The notes under the pieces are model-generated. The model saw nothing but the letters and a program-made list of their open reading frames with translations, did no database searches and had not been told where the DNA came from. Shown here in pieces: positions 42,053-49,895 of a DNA stretch of 64,000 nucleotides. The DNA comes from DAHUXN01 sp963811805 (GTDB taxonomy: Bacteria > Acidobacteriota > Terriglobia > Acidiferrales > UBA7541), in assembly GCA_963811805.1 (NCBI GenBank), contig CAWESU010000001.1:2108001-2172000 (forward strand), given 5' to 3'. Position numbers and translations under genes: made by a program. Each line of letters opens with the position of its first letter. Position 1 is the first letter of the stretch.

Positions 42053-42553
42053 TCATTCCCGCCATTGCTGCGGGTTTTGGTCGATGTAGAGGCGGATGGC
42101 ATCGAGGTCTTTGCCCGAGCGAACGATGTGTTCGTAGTAGTTCCGCTGCCAAACAGAGCCCGAGCGGTCCAGAAGGTGATTGACAGCGGCGGCAGAAAGC
42201 GACTTAAACGCCCGAAGGATCAGGCTGACCGTGGGCATGTTTCGAGCGATTTTCGTAGGGGCGCCGCTTGCTGCGCCCGATGTGTTGGGCCGCAACAAAA
42301 ACAAAACGCCGTGCACGTGATTCGGCATGACGACAAACGTGTCGAGTTGGATGGTGGGAAACCGGAGAGGCAATTCACGCCATGCCGAACACACCGCATC
42401 GCCAGCGCGATTGCATTCCATTTTATCGCCGACGATGCGTCCAAAGATGGATTGGCGATTGACAGCGCAGATTGTGAAGAAGTAAGCCGCCGCCAGGGAA
42501 TAGTCACATCCGCCAAGGCGAATGGAGCGACGTGAGGGCGTGTTGGCGGACAT
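42053..42553 (-). CDS. REP-associated tyrosine transposase (RAYT, IS200-like Y1 family)
   Basis: The product is 166 residues. The Y1 transposase His pair is in FVVMPNHVHGVLFLL. The catalytic Tyr is probably in SVWQRNYYEHIVRS, and LDAIRLYIDQNPQQW is the typical RAYT C-terminus. The opening RRSIRLGGCDYSLAAAYFFT also fits. RAYTs are domesticated single-copy transposases thought to mobilise REP palindromes. A REP-like repeat (42254-42279) lies inside this coding sequence in frame and encodes SGAASGAPT, and a second copy lies 45 bases before the gene. No clear ribosome site is seen before the ATG. Confidence 0.88.
   Translation of the reverse strand: MSANTPSRRSIRLGGCDYSLAAAYFFTICAVNRQSIFGRIVGDKMECNRAGDAVCSAWRELPLRFPTIQLDTFVVMPNHVHGVLFLLRPNTSGAASGAPTKIARNMPTVSLILRAFKSLSAAAVNHLLDRSGSVWQRNYYEHIVRSGKDLDAIRLYIDQNPQQWRE
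42254..42279 (+). repeat. REP-like repeat, copy B, inside the RAYT gene
   Basis: CGTAGGGGCGCCGCTTGCTG then CGCCCG repeats the first module of copy A with one change. It is read in frame by the transposase gene on the other strand, in the variable loop after the HVH motif. Confidence 0.75.
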
Positions 42554-42597
42554 GGGAGGAATTTTATATTGATAAATGTTGTCACACGAGGTTGACC

Positions 42598-42643
42598 CGC
42601 GACTCAGGGAGTCGCGACGGGCGCAGCAAGCAGCGCCCCTACG
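42598..42643 (-). repeat. REP-like repeat, copy C, upstream of the RAYT gene
   Basis: Read on the minus strand it starts CGTAGGGGCG, continues TGCTTGCTGCGCCC and ends in the perfect palindrome CGCGACTC-cct-GAGTCGCG. It is oriented opposite to copies A and B. Confidence 0.78.
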
Positions 42644-42708
42644 ACCGAATGGCCTGACTCATCCAGTCGCTAGCGCTGCCTTCAATTTGGGAGGCAGGCG
42701 TCTACTAC

Positions 42709-43359
42709 TCAGTCGGGGCCGAGGGGGAGGAAGTACTGCGTGCCTTTGACGGGCTGTTTGAGGCGGCGGAGAAGTTCCTGCAAATCCTGGTTGCGCTCGA
42801 CGAAATCGATGTCGGAGGTGTCCACGACCAGGAGATTCGAAGCGGAGTAGTGAAAGAAAAAATGCTCGTAGGCCTGGGCGATGGTTTCCAGATACTCGGG
42901 CGAGATGTTGGACTCCTCGCGCGCGCCTTTTTTGGAGATGCGGCGCTTGAGGACTTCGGGCTTGGCCTGGAGGTAGATGACCAGGTCGGGAACGGCCAGC
43001 GAAGAGGCCAGCATTTCGTAGTAGCGCTCGTAGAGCTTCAGCTCTTCGTTGTCGAGATTGACGTAGGCGAAGATTTTGTCTTTCTCGAAGAGAAAATCGC
43101 TGACCACGGGCGAGGGTGCGGCGTCGCGGTCGACTTCGAGGAGGCGCTTGTGGCGCTCCATGAGGAAATACATCTGGGCGCGAAAGGCGGAGCCGGCTTT
43201 TTCGTCGTAGAAATCGGCGAGGAAGGGATTGTCTTCGCAATCGAAGATGCGCCGGGCGTGGAAGCGTTCGGCGAGAATGCGCGCGAGAGTGGATTTGCCG
43301 ACGCGGATGGGGCCTTCGACGGCGAAGTATTTTGGCGGCTTGAATTTGGGTTCGGGCAT
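42709..43359 (-). CDS. Deoxynucleoside kinase (deoxyadenosine/deoxyguanosine kinase-like)
   Basis: The product is 216 residues. The P-loop is VEGPIRVGKSTLARILAERF, followed by FLADFYDEKAGSAFRAQMYF with FLMERHKRL. SPVVSDFLFEKDKIFAYVNL is the DRx-like region, and PDLVIYLQAKPEVLKRRISK with REES forms the lid. It salvages deoxynucleosides by phosphorylation with ATP. The neighbouring DNA is full of repeats, but the gene itself is intact and of normal family length. It has no strong ribosome site. Confidence 0.88.
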   Translation of the reverse strand: MPEPKFKPPKYFAVEGPIRVGKSTLARILAERFHARRIFDCEDNPFLADFYDEKAGSAFRAQMYFLMERHKRLLEVDRDAAPSPVVSDFLFEKDKIFAYVNLDNEELKLYERYYEMLASSLAVPDLVIYLQAKPEVLKRRISKKGAREESNISPEYLETIAQAYEHFFFHYSASNLLVVDTSDIDFVERNQDLQELLRRLKQPVKGTQYFLPLGPD

Positions 43360-43697
43360 GGGCGGGAATTATAACAAACACCCAGTGACAAGTGACGAGC
43401 AGACGAAAAACGAATACATCGCGCGGATGAAGCGCGCGATCGGTGGCGGAGCCGAATCAGATCGGCTCCGCTCGGTTGAAACATGAAACGCCGGCTCGGC
43501 AGAACCAACCGGAGCGCAAGAACCGCGCCTGAAGGCCGGCGCTACAAAGGTGAATCCCGCTCACCAGCTGCGCGAAAGCGCGGCGAGGATGTCGCGACGA
43601 AAGTAAACGCCACGGCGAGATCCTCCGGCAGCACCGGAGTCCACAAGCCGGACTTCGTTCCGCGGAAACCGCTCCTCAGGATGACAAATAAAAGCGG
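43360..43697. other. Repeat-bearing intergenic stretch of 338 bases
   Basis: It lies between the kinase start and the M42 stop and holds no supported gene. CAGTGACAAGTG (43383-43394) and a 33-bp unit (43407-43439, AAAACGAATACATCGCGC...) recur in the same order at 48948-49021. TCAGGATGACAAA near 43676 recurs near 49175. These modules suggest a dispersed intergenic repeat. Confidence 0.6.
43407..43439. repeat. 33-bp dispersed repeat, copy 1
   Basis: It begins AAAACGAATACATCGCGC and ends GAAGCGCGCGA, with TCGCGC and GCGCGA able to pair. An identical copy lies at 48989-49021. Confidence 0.7.
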
Positions 43698-45974
43698 CTA
43701 CCAGGTGCGCGAAAGGGCGACGACGATGTGCGCGAGGCCGTCCAGGTCGCGCAGATCGATGAGTTCGCCGGGCGAGTGCGAATAGCGCAGCGGCCAGCCT
43801 AGGGCGACGTCGATGGAGCCGTAGCGCAGGAACGCGGAGCCGTCGTTGCCGCCGCCAGTGATGCCGTACTGTACGGGAATTTTGTTCGCGCGCGCGATGG
43901 AGACGACTTTTTCGACGAGAGTGCGCGGCACGACGTTGGAATTGTCGACGGCGCGCACGACGAAGCCGTCGCCGAGTTTGGCGTCGCCGAAGCGCGGCGA
44001 TTCGAGCGGCGAATCGGAGCTAACGAAAGTATCGATGGCAAAGACGTAGTCGGGCGCTTTGCCTTCGACGGCGAGGCGCGCGGCGAGTTTGCCGGCGCCG
44101 ACGAGGCCGAGCTCTTCGCCGGTGGACCAAACGAAGGTGACGTCATGCCCTTTGAAATTTTGGCCGAGCGCCCACACGGCGGAGATCAGCGAGGCGTCGC
44201 CCATGCGGTCGTCGAAGCTGCGGCCGTTGGCGCGAGTGCCGGCGAGGCGGCGATACGCCTTGGGAATGGTGACGAAGTCGTGGACGGCGACGCCCATTCG
44301 CGCGACTTCTTCGGGCGAGCGCGCGCCGATGTCGACTTTGTACATCAAGGCGCGGCCGACGGGCCACTTGAAGCCGGGCTCATCCCAGCCGTCGGGGAGT
44401 TCCATCACGCCGGGAAGGGTTTGGCCGCTCGTGGTGTGAACCAGCGCGGCGTGGCCGAGATAAAAATCGAGGATGCCGCCGCCTTTGGTTTCGACGGCGA
44501 GGCGGCCGTTGGGCATGATCTGCTCGACTTCGTAGCCGATTTCGTCCATGTGCGCGACGAACATGATGCTGGGGGCGTGCGCGGAGGCGCGCGCGGTGCC
44601 GACGTGCAGAATTAAATTGCCGGCGTCGTCGGTTTCCGGATGTGCCCATTTGGGGAGCAGGCTCTTGACCGTGTCGCGCACGGCGGTTTCGTGGTCGCTG
44701 ACGCCGTAGGTGTCGATGAGGCGCGAAATGATTTGCTCGTTTGTTGGGGGCGTGCTGGGCAGGGGACTCTCGTCGCGAAACATCATAGTGGGGGCTCTCT
44801 GAGCAGGCTTTGTGACGGAGCCTTGCGCGTAGAGTTCGAGGAGGTCGGTGAGATTTGCGAGGTCGCGAGTGCTGATCATTTCCGCGGGCGTGGAAGGCCA
44901 CGCGGTGGCGATGCCGAGGTGAACGGTTTTCGCGGGAGTTTGCGGAATGGCGAGATAGCTCGGCGGCATGAGTGGGGCGGAATAATCTTTGACGAAGGGA
45001 ATTTGATTTTGATCGGCGAGATGTTTCAGTTGCGATGCGAAATCGGAGAATTGATCGGAGACGTCGTTGTCGCCGACGAGGACGCCGCTGCCGATTTCGC
45101 GGCGCGGGGCGCGATGCAAAGTGGGTTCGGCGGGATTGGGCGGGCTCGGGGTGAGGCGGCCGACGAAAATGAGTTCGTCGGCGTGAGCAGGCAATTCGTC
45201 GAGCACGCGTTCGAGGCCGCGCGCGCCGGCCCATTGCTGCGCGACAAACGCGACGACGAGCGTGCCGTTGATTTTGGATGGATCGATGCGGCGGAGAAGT
45301 TCGACGAGAGCGACATCGCCGAAGCGGTCGCCGATGGCAGGAGATGTTTCGAAGTTCGCGCCCATGTTGTACAGGGTGCGGTCGATCACGACGGGGCTGA
45401 GGAGATCCGCGCCGATGCGCTTCACTTCGGAGGCGGAAGAGGCGCCGGTGTCGACCCACATGTTTTCAATGTAGTTCGGATCGGGCGGATTCAAGCGGCC
45501 GGGCTGCAAATGCACGGAAAGGCCGGCGACGACGGCGGGAATCCATTTGCCGGAGGGCGTTTCGATTTCGACGGGCTGCGCGGCGTAGAGCTCGTTGAAA
45601 AGCGGCAGGACGCCGGCCTGCGGAAGACGCTGCAACTGGATGTAACCGTCGGAGGTGATGTTGCTGACGACGTAGCCGGGCTCGTCCATGGGTGCGACGA
45701 TGAGGCGCACGGGGCCGCCGGAGCCGATAGTGACGATGACGTCGTTGAGATTGTCAGGCTTTATATTGAGTTGGGGCGAAAAAGATTTCACGCGGTCGCG
45801 AATTTTTGCGGCGAGCGCGGATTCGTAGCCGGGAATGGCGGGAGTTTCGACGAATTCGCGCATGTCCTGCGCGGCGGAGCCCGGCACTTTGGCGGCGTTG
45901 GATTGCGCGAAGGCGGCGGGGGCGATGCACGCGGAGATTACAGAAAAAAATAAAAATGCGAGTCGCTTGATCAT
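43698..45974 (-). CDS. Secreted tandem M42-type aminopeptidase with a degenerate first half
   Basis: The product is 758 residues from the ATG at 45974, which begins a signal peptide (MIKRLAFLFFSVISACIAPA then AFAQ). Residues about 420-750 are a complete M42 glutamyl-aminopeptidase domain: metal ligands in FVAHMDEIGYE, SFDDRMGDASL, WSTGEELGLVGAG, IDTFVSSDSP and RYSHSPGEL. Residues about 30-390 repeat the fold, but the ligands are changed: VAPMDEPGY, IGDRFGDVAL, VAQQWAGARG and WPSTPAEM. The first half should therefore be inactive or structural. M42 enzymes form large tetrahedral complexes in other organisms. The frame upstream of 45974 is open but lacks signal-peptide logic. Confidence 0.85.
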   Translation of the reverse strand: MIKRLAFLFFSVISACIAPAAFAQSNAAKVPGSAAQDMREFVETPAIPGYESALAAKIRDRVKSFSPQLNIKPDNLNDVIVTIGSGGPVRLIVAPMDEPGYVVSNITSDGYIQLQRLPQAGVLPLFNELYAAQPVEIETPSGKWIPAVVAGLSVHLQPGRLNPPDPNYIENMWVDTGASSASEVKRIGADLLSPVVIDRTLYNMGANFETSPAIGDRFGDVALVELLRRIDPSKINGTLVVAFVAQQWAGARGLERVLDELPAHADELIFVGRLTPSPPNPAEPTLHRAPRREIGSGVLVGDNDVSDQFSDFASQLKHLADQNQIPFVKDYSAPLMPPSYLAIPQTPAKTVHLGIATAWPSTPAEMISTRDLANLTDLLELYAQGSVTKPAQRAPTMMFRDESPLPSTPPTNEQIISRLIDTYGVSDHETAVRDTVKSLLPKWAHPETDDAGNLILHVGTARASAHAPSIMFVAHMDEIGYEVEQIMPNGRLAVETKGGGILDFYLGHAALVHTTSGQTLPGVMELPDGWDEPGFKWPVGRALMYKVDIGARSPEEVARMGVAVHDFVTIPKAYRRLAGTRANGRSFDDRMGDASLISAVWALGQNFKGHDVTFVWSTGEELGLVGAGKLAARLAVEGKAPDYVFAIDTFVSSDSPLESPRFGDAKLGDGFVVRAVDNSNVVPRTLVEKVVSIARANKIPVQYGITGGGNDGSAFLRYGSIDVALGWPLRYSHSPGELIDLRDLDGLAHIVVALSRTW

Positions 45975-46218
45975 GGCGGATGGCTTCCTCTGAGGCGCAA
46001 TGGCCTTGCGATTTGATTTTTTGCGCCGCGCAAGCCAGGTATCCGTTGCAGAGCGGATGCGCGAACTGGCGAATGTAGCGCAGTCGTGGAATGGCTGCAA
46101 GGTGTTCAATGTCGCACACGGCACTTTGAAACGAGAAAAGCGTTTGTATTTTGGTAGTGACTCAGTTTCCGATAACCGAGTTTATCAGGCGTTTGAGAAA
46201 TATTAACTAGCCGCGCCG

Positions 46219-47325
46219 CTAATTCACGGGCTCGCGTCGAAAAACATTTCCCTCGTATTGAAGAGTGGCGAGCTCCCGGCCATCGCGGCTCCAATCGTAA
46301 GCTGGCAATCCGACGCAAGGCACGGGTTTCAACAGCCGAGGGGGTGAAAGCTGATAGATGTCACATGCCCCGCCTTTGCCATATGCCCCACCGCTACGAA
46401 TTGCGACAATTTGATCAGTGAACTTTGGATTCCACGGAGCGTAATCGTTATCTCCTTCCCTGCATCCGGCCCGGTCACAATTGAACTTTAACACGAGTGT
46501 CATCGTCGCGGCGTTGTACACCTCCCAAGATTCGGAACCGTCTTCTGCCAGAGATTCGACATACTGATCTGCGGGCGACGATGGCATGATGTCCCGCAAG
46601 GGTGCCTCGCCCCGATCCTTGCCAGCAAGGTCAAACGCCTCGACCGGACGGTGGGAGGACGGGGAATCCCAGTCCACGACGTAGACCATCTCGCGTCTTT
46701 GATCGAAGCGAAAATGGGTCCGGTCCCCGACCGAGAACCAGTTTGTTTGCCGGGCTGCGAGGTCAACGACAAGGACGGCAGTAAAACCCGTTTCATCATA
46801 GTCTCTGTCTTGCTCCGTCATGCCAGGCCGGTCGCCGATGCAGACAACATGTTGGGAGTCGCCTTCACAGGCCCCCCAGCCTCTCGGCCCTCCATTTGGA
46901 AGCACCAGAGGTAGGGAGATGACCCTCTTCTCATTCAGGGTGACAATTTGTTCTTGATGGCCGTCGGAAAACCAAGCAGCAAATGTGTTGTCCGACAGAC
47001 GCGTAACGTCCAAGTCGCGCCCCTCAACGATGAGGACGGCCCTACTGCCCGGCTGCCAGGAATACACGGAGCGATGGTAGGCATCGCTCGCTGCTTTTAT
47101 TACAAGAGACGGCGAATTTGTCGTGAACAGTGCGGTCGGGCTCGTTCCTCTAGGTAAGGGGGCCGCTTCATCCCGTCCCGTGGGAGTTTTCCCTGCTGTG
47201 TTAGCACTCTTTCCGCTGGACGCGCAGACGATTCCAGCAAGCATTAAAACCAGCAGTAAACTCAAGGCCTTTCGAGGCCGATTGTGGTCCGCGCACGCCC
47301 ATCCCTCTTGTTTTATTTCAAGCAT
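46219..47325 (-). CDS. Secreted protein of unknown function
   Basis: The product is 368 residues with a signal peptide (LSLLLVLMLAGIVCASSG). The mature part shows repeating beta-strand motifs (VLIVEGRDLDVTRLSDNTFA, TGFTAVLVVDLAARQTNWFS, YDWSRDGRELATLQYEGNVF) that suggest a propeller. Several Cys pairs (GACEGDSQHVVC, CDRAGC) fit an exported protein. No enzyme motif is visible and I do not recognise the family. Its codon use is less biased than that of its neighbours, which may mean recent acquisition. Confidence 0.68.
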   Translation of the reverse strand: MLEIKQEGWACADHNRPRKALSLLLVLMLAGIVCASSGKSANTAGKTPTGRDEAAPLPRGTSPTALFTTNSPSLVIKAASDAYHRSVYSWQPGSRAVLIVEGRDLDVTRLSDNTFAAWFSDGHQEQIVTLNEKRVISLPLVLPNGGPRGWGACEGDSQHVVCIGDRPGMTEQDRDYDETGFTAVLVVDLAARQTNWFSVGDRTHFRFDQRREMVYVVDWDSPSSHRPVEAFDLAGKDRGEAPLRDIMPSSPADQYVESLAEDGSESWEVYNAATMTLVLKFNCDRAGCREGDNDYAPWNPKFTDQIVAIRSGGAYGKGGACDIYQLSPPRLLKPVPCVGLPAYDWSRDGRELATLQYEGNVFRREPVN

Positions 47326-47571
47326 AAAGTTCTTGCTACTCTCGCCTCATTTAGCTGCCGCGTTGTGTGTGAGCCTGTGACAGAACATAAAAGTAAAATT
47401 ATGTGCCCTTGCCGAAAACCCGGCAATAGAACGACCCAACGGCGTTTCATGCCTCGCAAATGGACGTGTAGTCGGATTACCGGAAACTACGCCACTAAAT
47501 CAACCTGGGTCACTACCGCGTATTTCGTTACTCGGCGTGTGGTGGCTGTAGAATCACACGCGGAGGGAAGG

Positions 47572-47763
47572 ATGAGGAAAATTGCGAGGGCGTTTGCGAA
47601 GGTTGCAGCGGTGAATTGCGCGGCGATGCTGGCAGTGGTTGTCGGAACAGCGCAAAGAGCGGAGACCACGGCCAGCGCGACTCGGGGAGTCGCGACCCTT
47701 CCTGCGTCAGGGCAAGCGGGCGGGGCTGAGGCCCGCCCCTACGGAAAGTTCGCGGCGGCGTAG
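47572..47763 (+). pseudogene. Short signal-peptide frame ending in a REP-like repeat
   Basis: From the ATG at 47572, after GGAGGGAAGG, the frame encodes a signal-peptide-like start (MRKIARAFAKVAAVNCAAML, AVVVGTAQRAE). It then runs into REP copy D, read as ATRGVATLPASGQAG, and stops at 47763. The S58 peptidase gene begins 18 bases later with a similar start (MRKRVRM...). It may be the remnant of a duplicated 5' end or of an exported gene cut by the repeat; it may also be chance. Confidence 0.3.
47676..47743 (-). repeat. REP-like repeat, copy D
   Basis: Read on the minus strand it starts CGTAGGGGCGGGCC, passes GCCCTGACGCAGGAAGGGT (shared exactly with copy A) and ends in CGCGACTC-ccc-GAGTCGCG. 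The first loop differs from copies A to C. Confidence 0.75.
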
Positions 47764-47780
47764 AGTCGGCGGGAGGCGGG

Positions 47781-48953
47781 ATGAGAAAAAGGGTGCGGAT
47801 GTCTGCAAGAGCGGCGGCGATATGCGCGATGATGTTATTGGGGCAGGCAGCGATGGCGCAAACACAGCACAATGGAACGGCGAATGCGCGGCCGAGAGCG
47901 AGGGATTTGGGGATACGCATCGGCGTGGATGAGCCGGGGGCGCTCGATGCGATTACCGACGTGGGCGGGGTGCTGGTGGGGCAGACGACCATCATTCAAG
48001 GCGACGATGTGCGCACGGGCGTGACGGCGATTTTGCCGCACGCGGGAAACATGTTTCAGGAAAAAGTGGCGGGCGCGGTGTACGTGTTCAACGCGTTTGG
48101 AAAACTGGTGGGGTCGACGCAAGTGAACGAACTGGGGCAGATCGAGACGCCGATTCTGCTGACGAACACGCTGAGCGTGTGGGACGCGGCCGCGGCGCTG
48201 ACGGACTGGATGCTGGCGCTGCCGGGGAATGAAGAAGTGCGGTCGATCAATCCGGTGGTGGGCGAGACGAATGATGGATGGCTGAACGATATTCGCGGGC
48301 GGCACGTGAAGGCGGAGGATGTGCGGCGCGCGCTGGAGTCGGCGCGCGGCGGGCCGGTGGAGGAAGGAACGGTGGGCGCGGGAACCGGCACGGTGGCGTT
48401 TGGATGGAAGGGCGGAATCGGGACGAGTTCGCGCGTGGTGGCGGCGAGCGCGGGCGGGTACACGGTGGGCGTGCTGGTGCAGACGAATTTCGGGGGGAAT
48501 TTGACGATGGCGGGCGCGCCGGTGTATCGGGAGCTGCAGCCTCCGCGGCGGGCGACCGCTGCGCGGGAGGAAAAGCGAAATGAGGCGGACGGGTCTTGCA
48601 TGATGGTGGTGGCGACGGACGCGCCGCTCGATGCGCGGCAATTGATGCGGCTGGCGAAACGGGCGACGTTTGGACTTGCGAGGAGCGGGTCTTCGGGGAG
48701 CAACGGAAGCGGAGATTTCGTCATCGCATTCTCGACCACGGCGAGAATTCCGGAGGGTTCGCAGGCGAGCGTGCAGGCGCAGATGCTTTCGGAGGAGGCG
48801 TTGTCGCCGCTGTTTGAAGCGGTGATCGAGGCGACGGAGGAAGCGATCGACAATTCGCTTCTGCGCGCGACGACGGTTAGAGGGCGTGATGGGCACGTGA
48901 TCGAAGCGTTGCCGATCGAGAGGCTGAAGGAGATTCTGGCGCGGAAACAGTGA
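47781..48953 (+). CDS. P1-family peptidase (S58, DmpA-like aminopeptidase)
   Basis: The product is 390 residues with a signal peptide (MSARAAAICAMMLLGQAAMAQ). The conserved start is RDLGIRIGVDEPGALDAITD then VGGVLVGQTTI. NPVVGETNDGWLNDI is the substrate-side motif, and GTVGAGTGTVAFGWKGGIGT with SSRVV contains the Gly-Thr/Ser self-cleavage region. DmpA-type enzymes cut themselves into two chains and release N-terminal residues, including D-Ala. It is exported here, so it may act on peptidoglycan peptides or scavenged peptides. Its stop lies within one copy of a dispersed repeat module. Confidence 0.9.
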   Translation: MRKRVRMSARAAAICAMMLLGQAAMAQTQHNGTANARPRARDLGIRIGVDEPGALDAITDVGGVLVGQTTIIQGDDVRTGVTAILPHAGNMFQEKVAGAVYVFNAFGKLVGSTQVNELGQIETPILLTNTLSVWDAAAALTDWMLALPGNEEVRSINPVVGETNDGWLNDIRGRHVKAEDVRRALESARGGPVEEGTVGAGTGTVAFGWKGGIGTSSRVVAASAGGYTVGVLVQTNFGGNLTMAGAPVYRELQPPRRATAAREEKRNEADGSCMMVVATDAPLDARQLMRLAKRATFGLARSGSSGSNGSGDFVIAFSTTARIPEGSQASVQAQMLSEEALSPLFEAVIEATEEAIDNSLLRATTVRGRDGHVIEALPIERLKEILARKQ

Positions 48954-49285
48954 CAAGTGGCGAGAAAATGTGATCCGTGACCCGTGAGAAAACGAATACA
49001 TCGCGCGGATGAAGCGCGCGAAAGGAAGATTTTCATTATATTTGCGCAAGATCATCACAGGCGAAGCATTCGCTACAACGTGGAAACAGCAAATTGCGAA
49101 GGTGGCGGGTGAGAGGCAAGACAAAAAGCGTCGAGGCGAGATCCTTCGCTCCGCTCGCCTGCGGCGGGCCAGCTCAGGATGACAAACAAGATGCAACAGG
49201 CATGTGCGCTGGGTGCGAGTGTACAGTCAGCTACAGCGCGTTGTGGCGGGCACCGGCATCTGCAAATACGCAACAGGGGGCATAG
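48954..49285. other. Repeat-bearing intergenic stretch of 332 bases
   Basis: It holds the second copy of the 33-bp repeat (48989-49021), a TCAGGATGACAAA module near 49175, and no supported gene. The order of the modules matches that in 43360-43697. Confidence 0.6.
48989..49021. repeat. 33-bp dispersed repeat, copy 2
   Basis: Identical over 33 bases to 43407-43439. CAGTGACAAGTG precedes it at 48948-48959 and overlaps the stop codon of the S58 peptidase. Confidence 0.7.
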
Positions 49286-49792
49286 GTGGCTTATACGGAG
49301 AGGCAGCAGATTCTCGCGCTGATTGAGGAGGGATTTCAGAAGGCGGCGTGGCACGGTCCGAATTTGCGTAGCGCGCTGCGCGGGGTGCGCGCGGAAGAAG
49401 CGGCGTGGCGGCTGGGGAAGGGCCGGCACAACATTTGGGAGATTGCGGTTCATGCAGCGTATTGGAAATACGCGGTGACGAAGCGAATCACGGGAAGCAA
49501 GAAGCATGAATTTGCGGAGAAGGGCAGGAACTGGTTTGCGCGCGGCGAAAAGAAAATGAGCGCGGCGGAAGCGCAGAAAAACTGGGCGCGCGATTTGGCG
49601 TTGCTGACGAAAACGCACAAGGAATTGCGCAAGGCGATTGCAGAGGCGGTGGAGGATTCGGCGCTCGATCGGGCGTGCCGCGGCAGCCGCCAGACGGTGA
49701 GGCGAAATCTGGTGGGCATCGCGATGCACGATGTGTATCACGCAGGGCAGATTCAATTGTTGAGAAAACTGCGGGACGCGCGAAAAGGCTAG
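49286..49792 (+). CDS. DinB-family protein
   Basis: The product is 168 residues, a four-helix DinB-like bundle, from a GTG at 49286. Candidate metal-binding His residues are in GKGRHNIWEIAVHAAYWKYA and in GIAMHDVYHAGQIQLLRKL, the typical DinB_2 arrangement. Members include thiol-dependent transferases and proteins of unknown function. The stop codon lies within a 9-bp direct repeat that flanks a small inverted-repeat element, so that element seems to have landed at the end of this gene. Confidence 0.85.
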   Translation: MAYTERQQILALIEEGFQKAAWHGPNLRSALRGVRAEEAAWRLGKGRHNIWEIAVHAAYWKYAVTKRITGSKKHEFAEKGRNWFARGEKKMSAAEAQKNWARDLALLTKTHKELRKAIAEAVEDSALDRACRGSRQTVRRNLVGIAMHDVYHAGQIQLLRKLRDARKG

Positions 49793-49873
49793 AATTTGGT
49801 ATTGGGTCAGTTTGAATTTTGACTCCTTGTGTCACGATCAAGAAAATTCAAGCTGACCCACTATCTAGAATTT
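49789..49873. mobile_element. Small inverted-repeat element with 9-bp flanking duplication
   Basis: Two 18-bp arms, TGGGTCAGTTTGAATTTT (49803-49820) and AAAATTCAAGCTGACCCA (49843-49860), are inverted repeats with one mismatch. CTAGAATTT occurs on both sides (49789-49797 and 49865-49873) as a likely target-site duplication. The unit between is 67 bases and codes for nothing, so it is a miniature element or an excision scar. Half of an arm recurs at 57396-57410. Confidence 0.65.
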
Positions 49874-49895
49874 CGCCCGCCGGCCCGGCGCAGCG

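Larger units (their letters stand above)
47326..47780. other. Intergenic stretch of 455 bases with a REP-like repeat
   Basis: This lies between two divergent genes. It holds the decayed signal-peptide frame and REP copy D described separately. The first 240 bases are A/T-richer and should hold the promoter of the 368-residue gene; no exact boxes were assigned. Confidence 0.5.

Noticed and set aside
43360..49285. CRISPR array in the repeat-rich region
   Set aside because: Repeats are few, far apart and not regularly spaced, and no cas gene is present.
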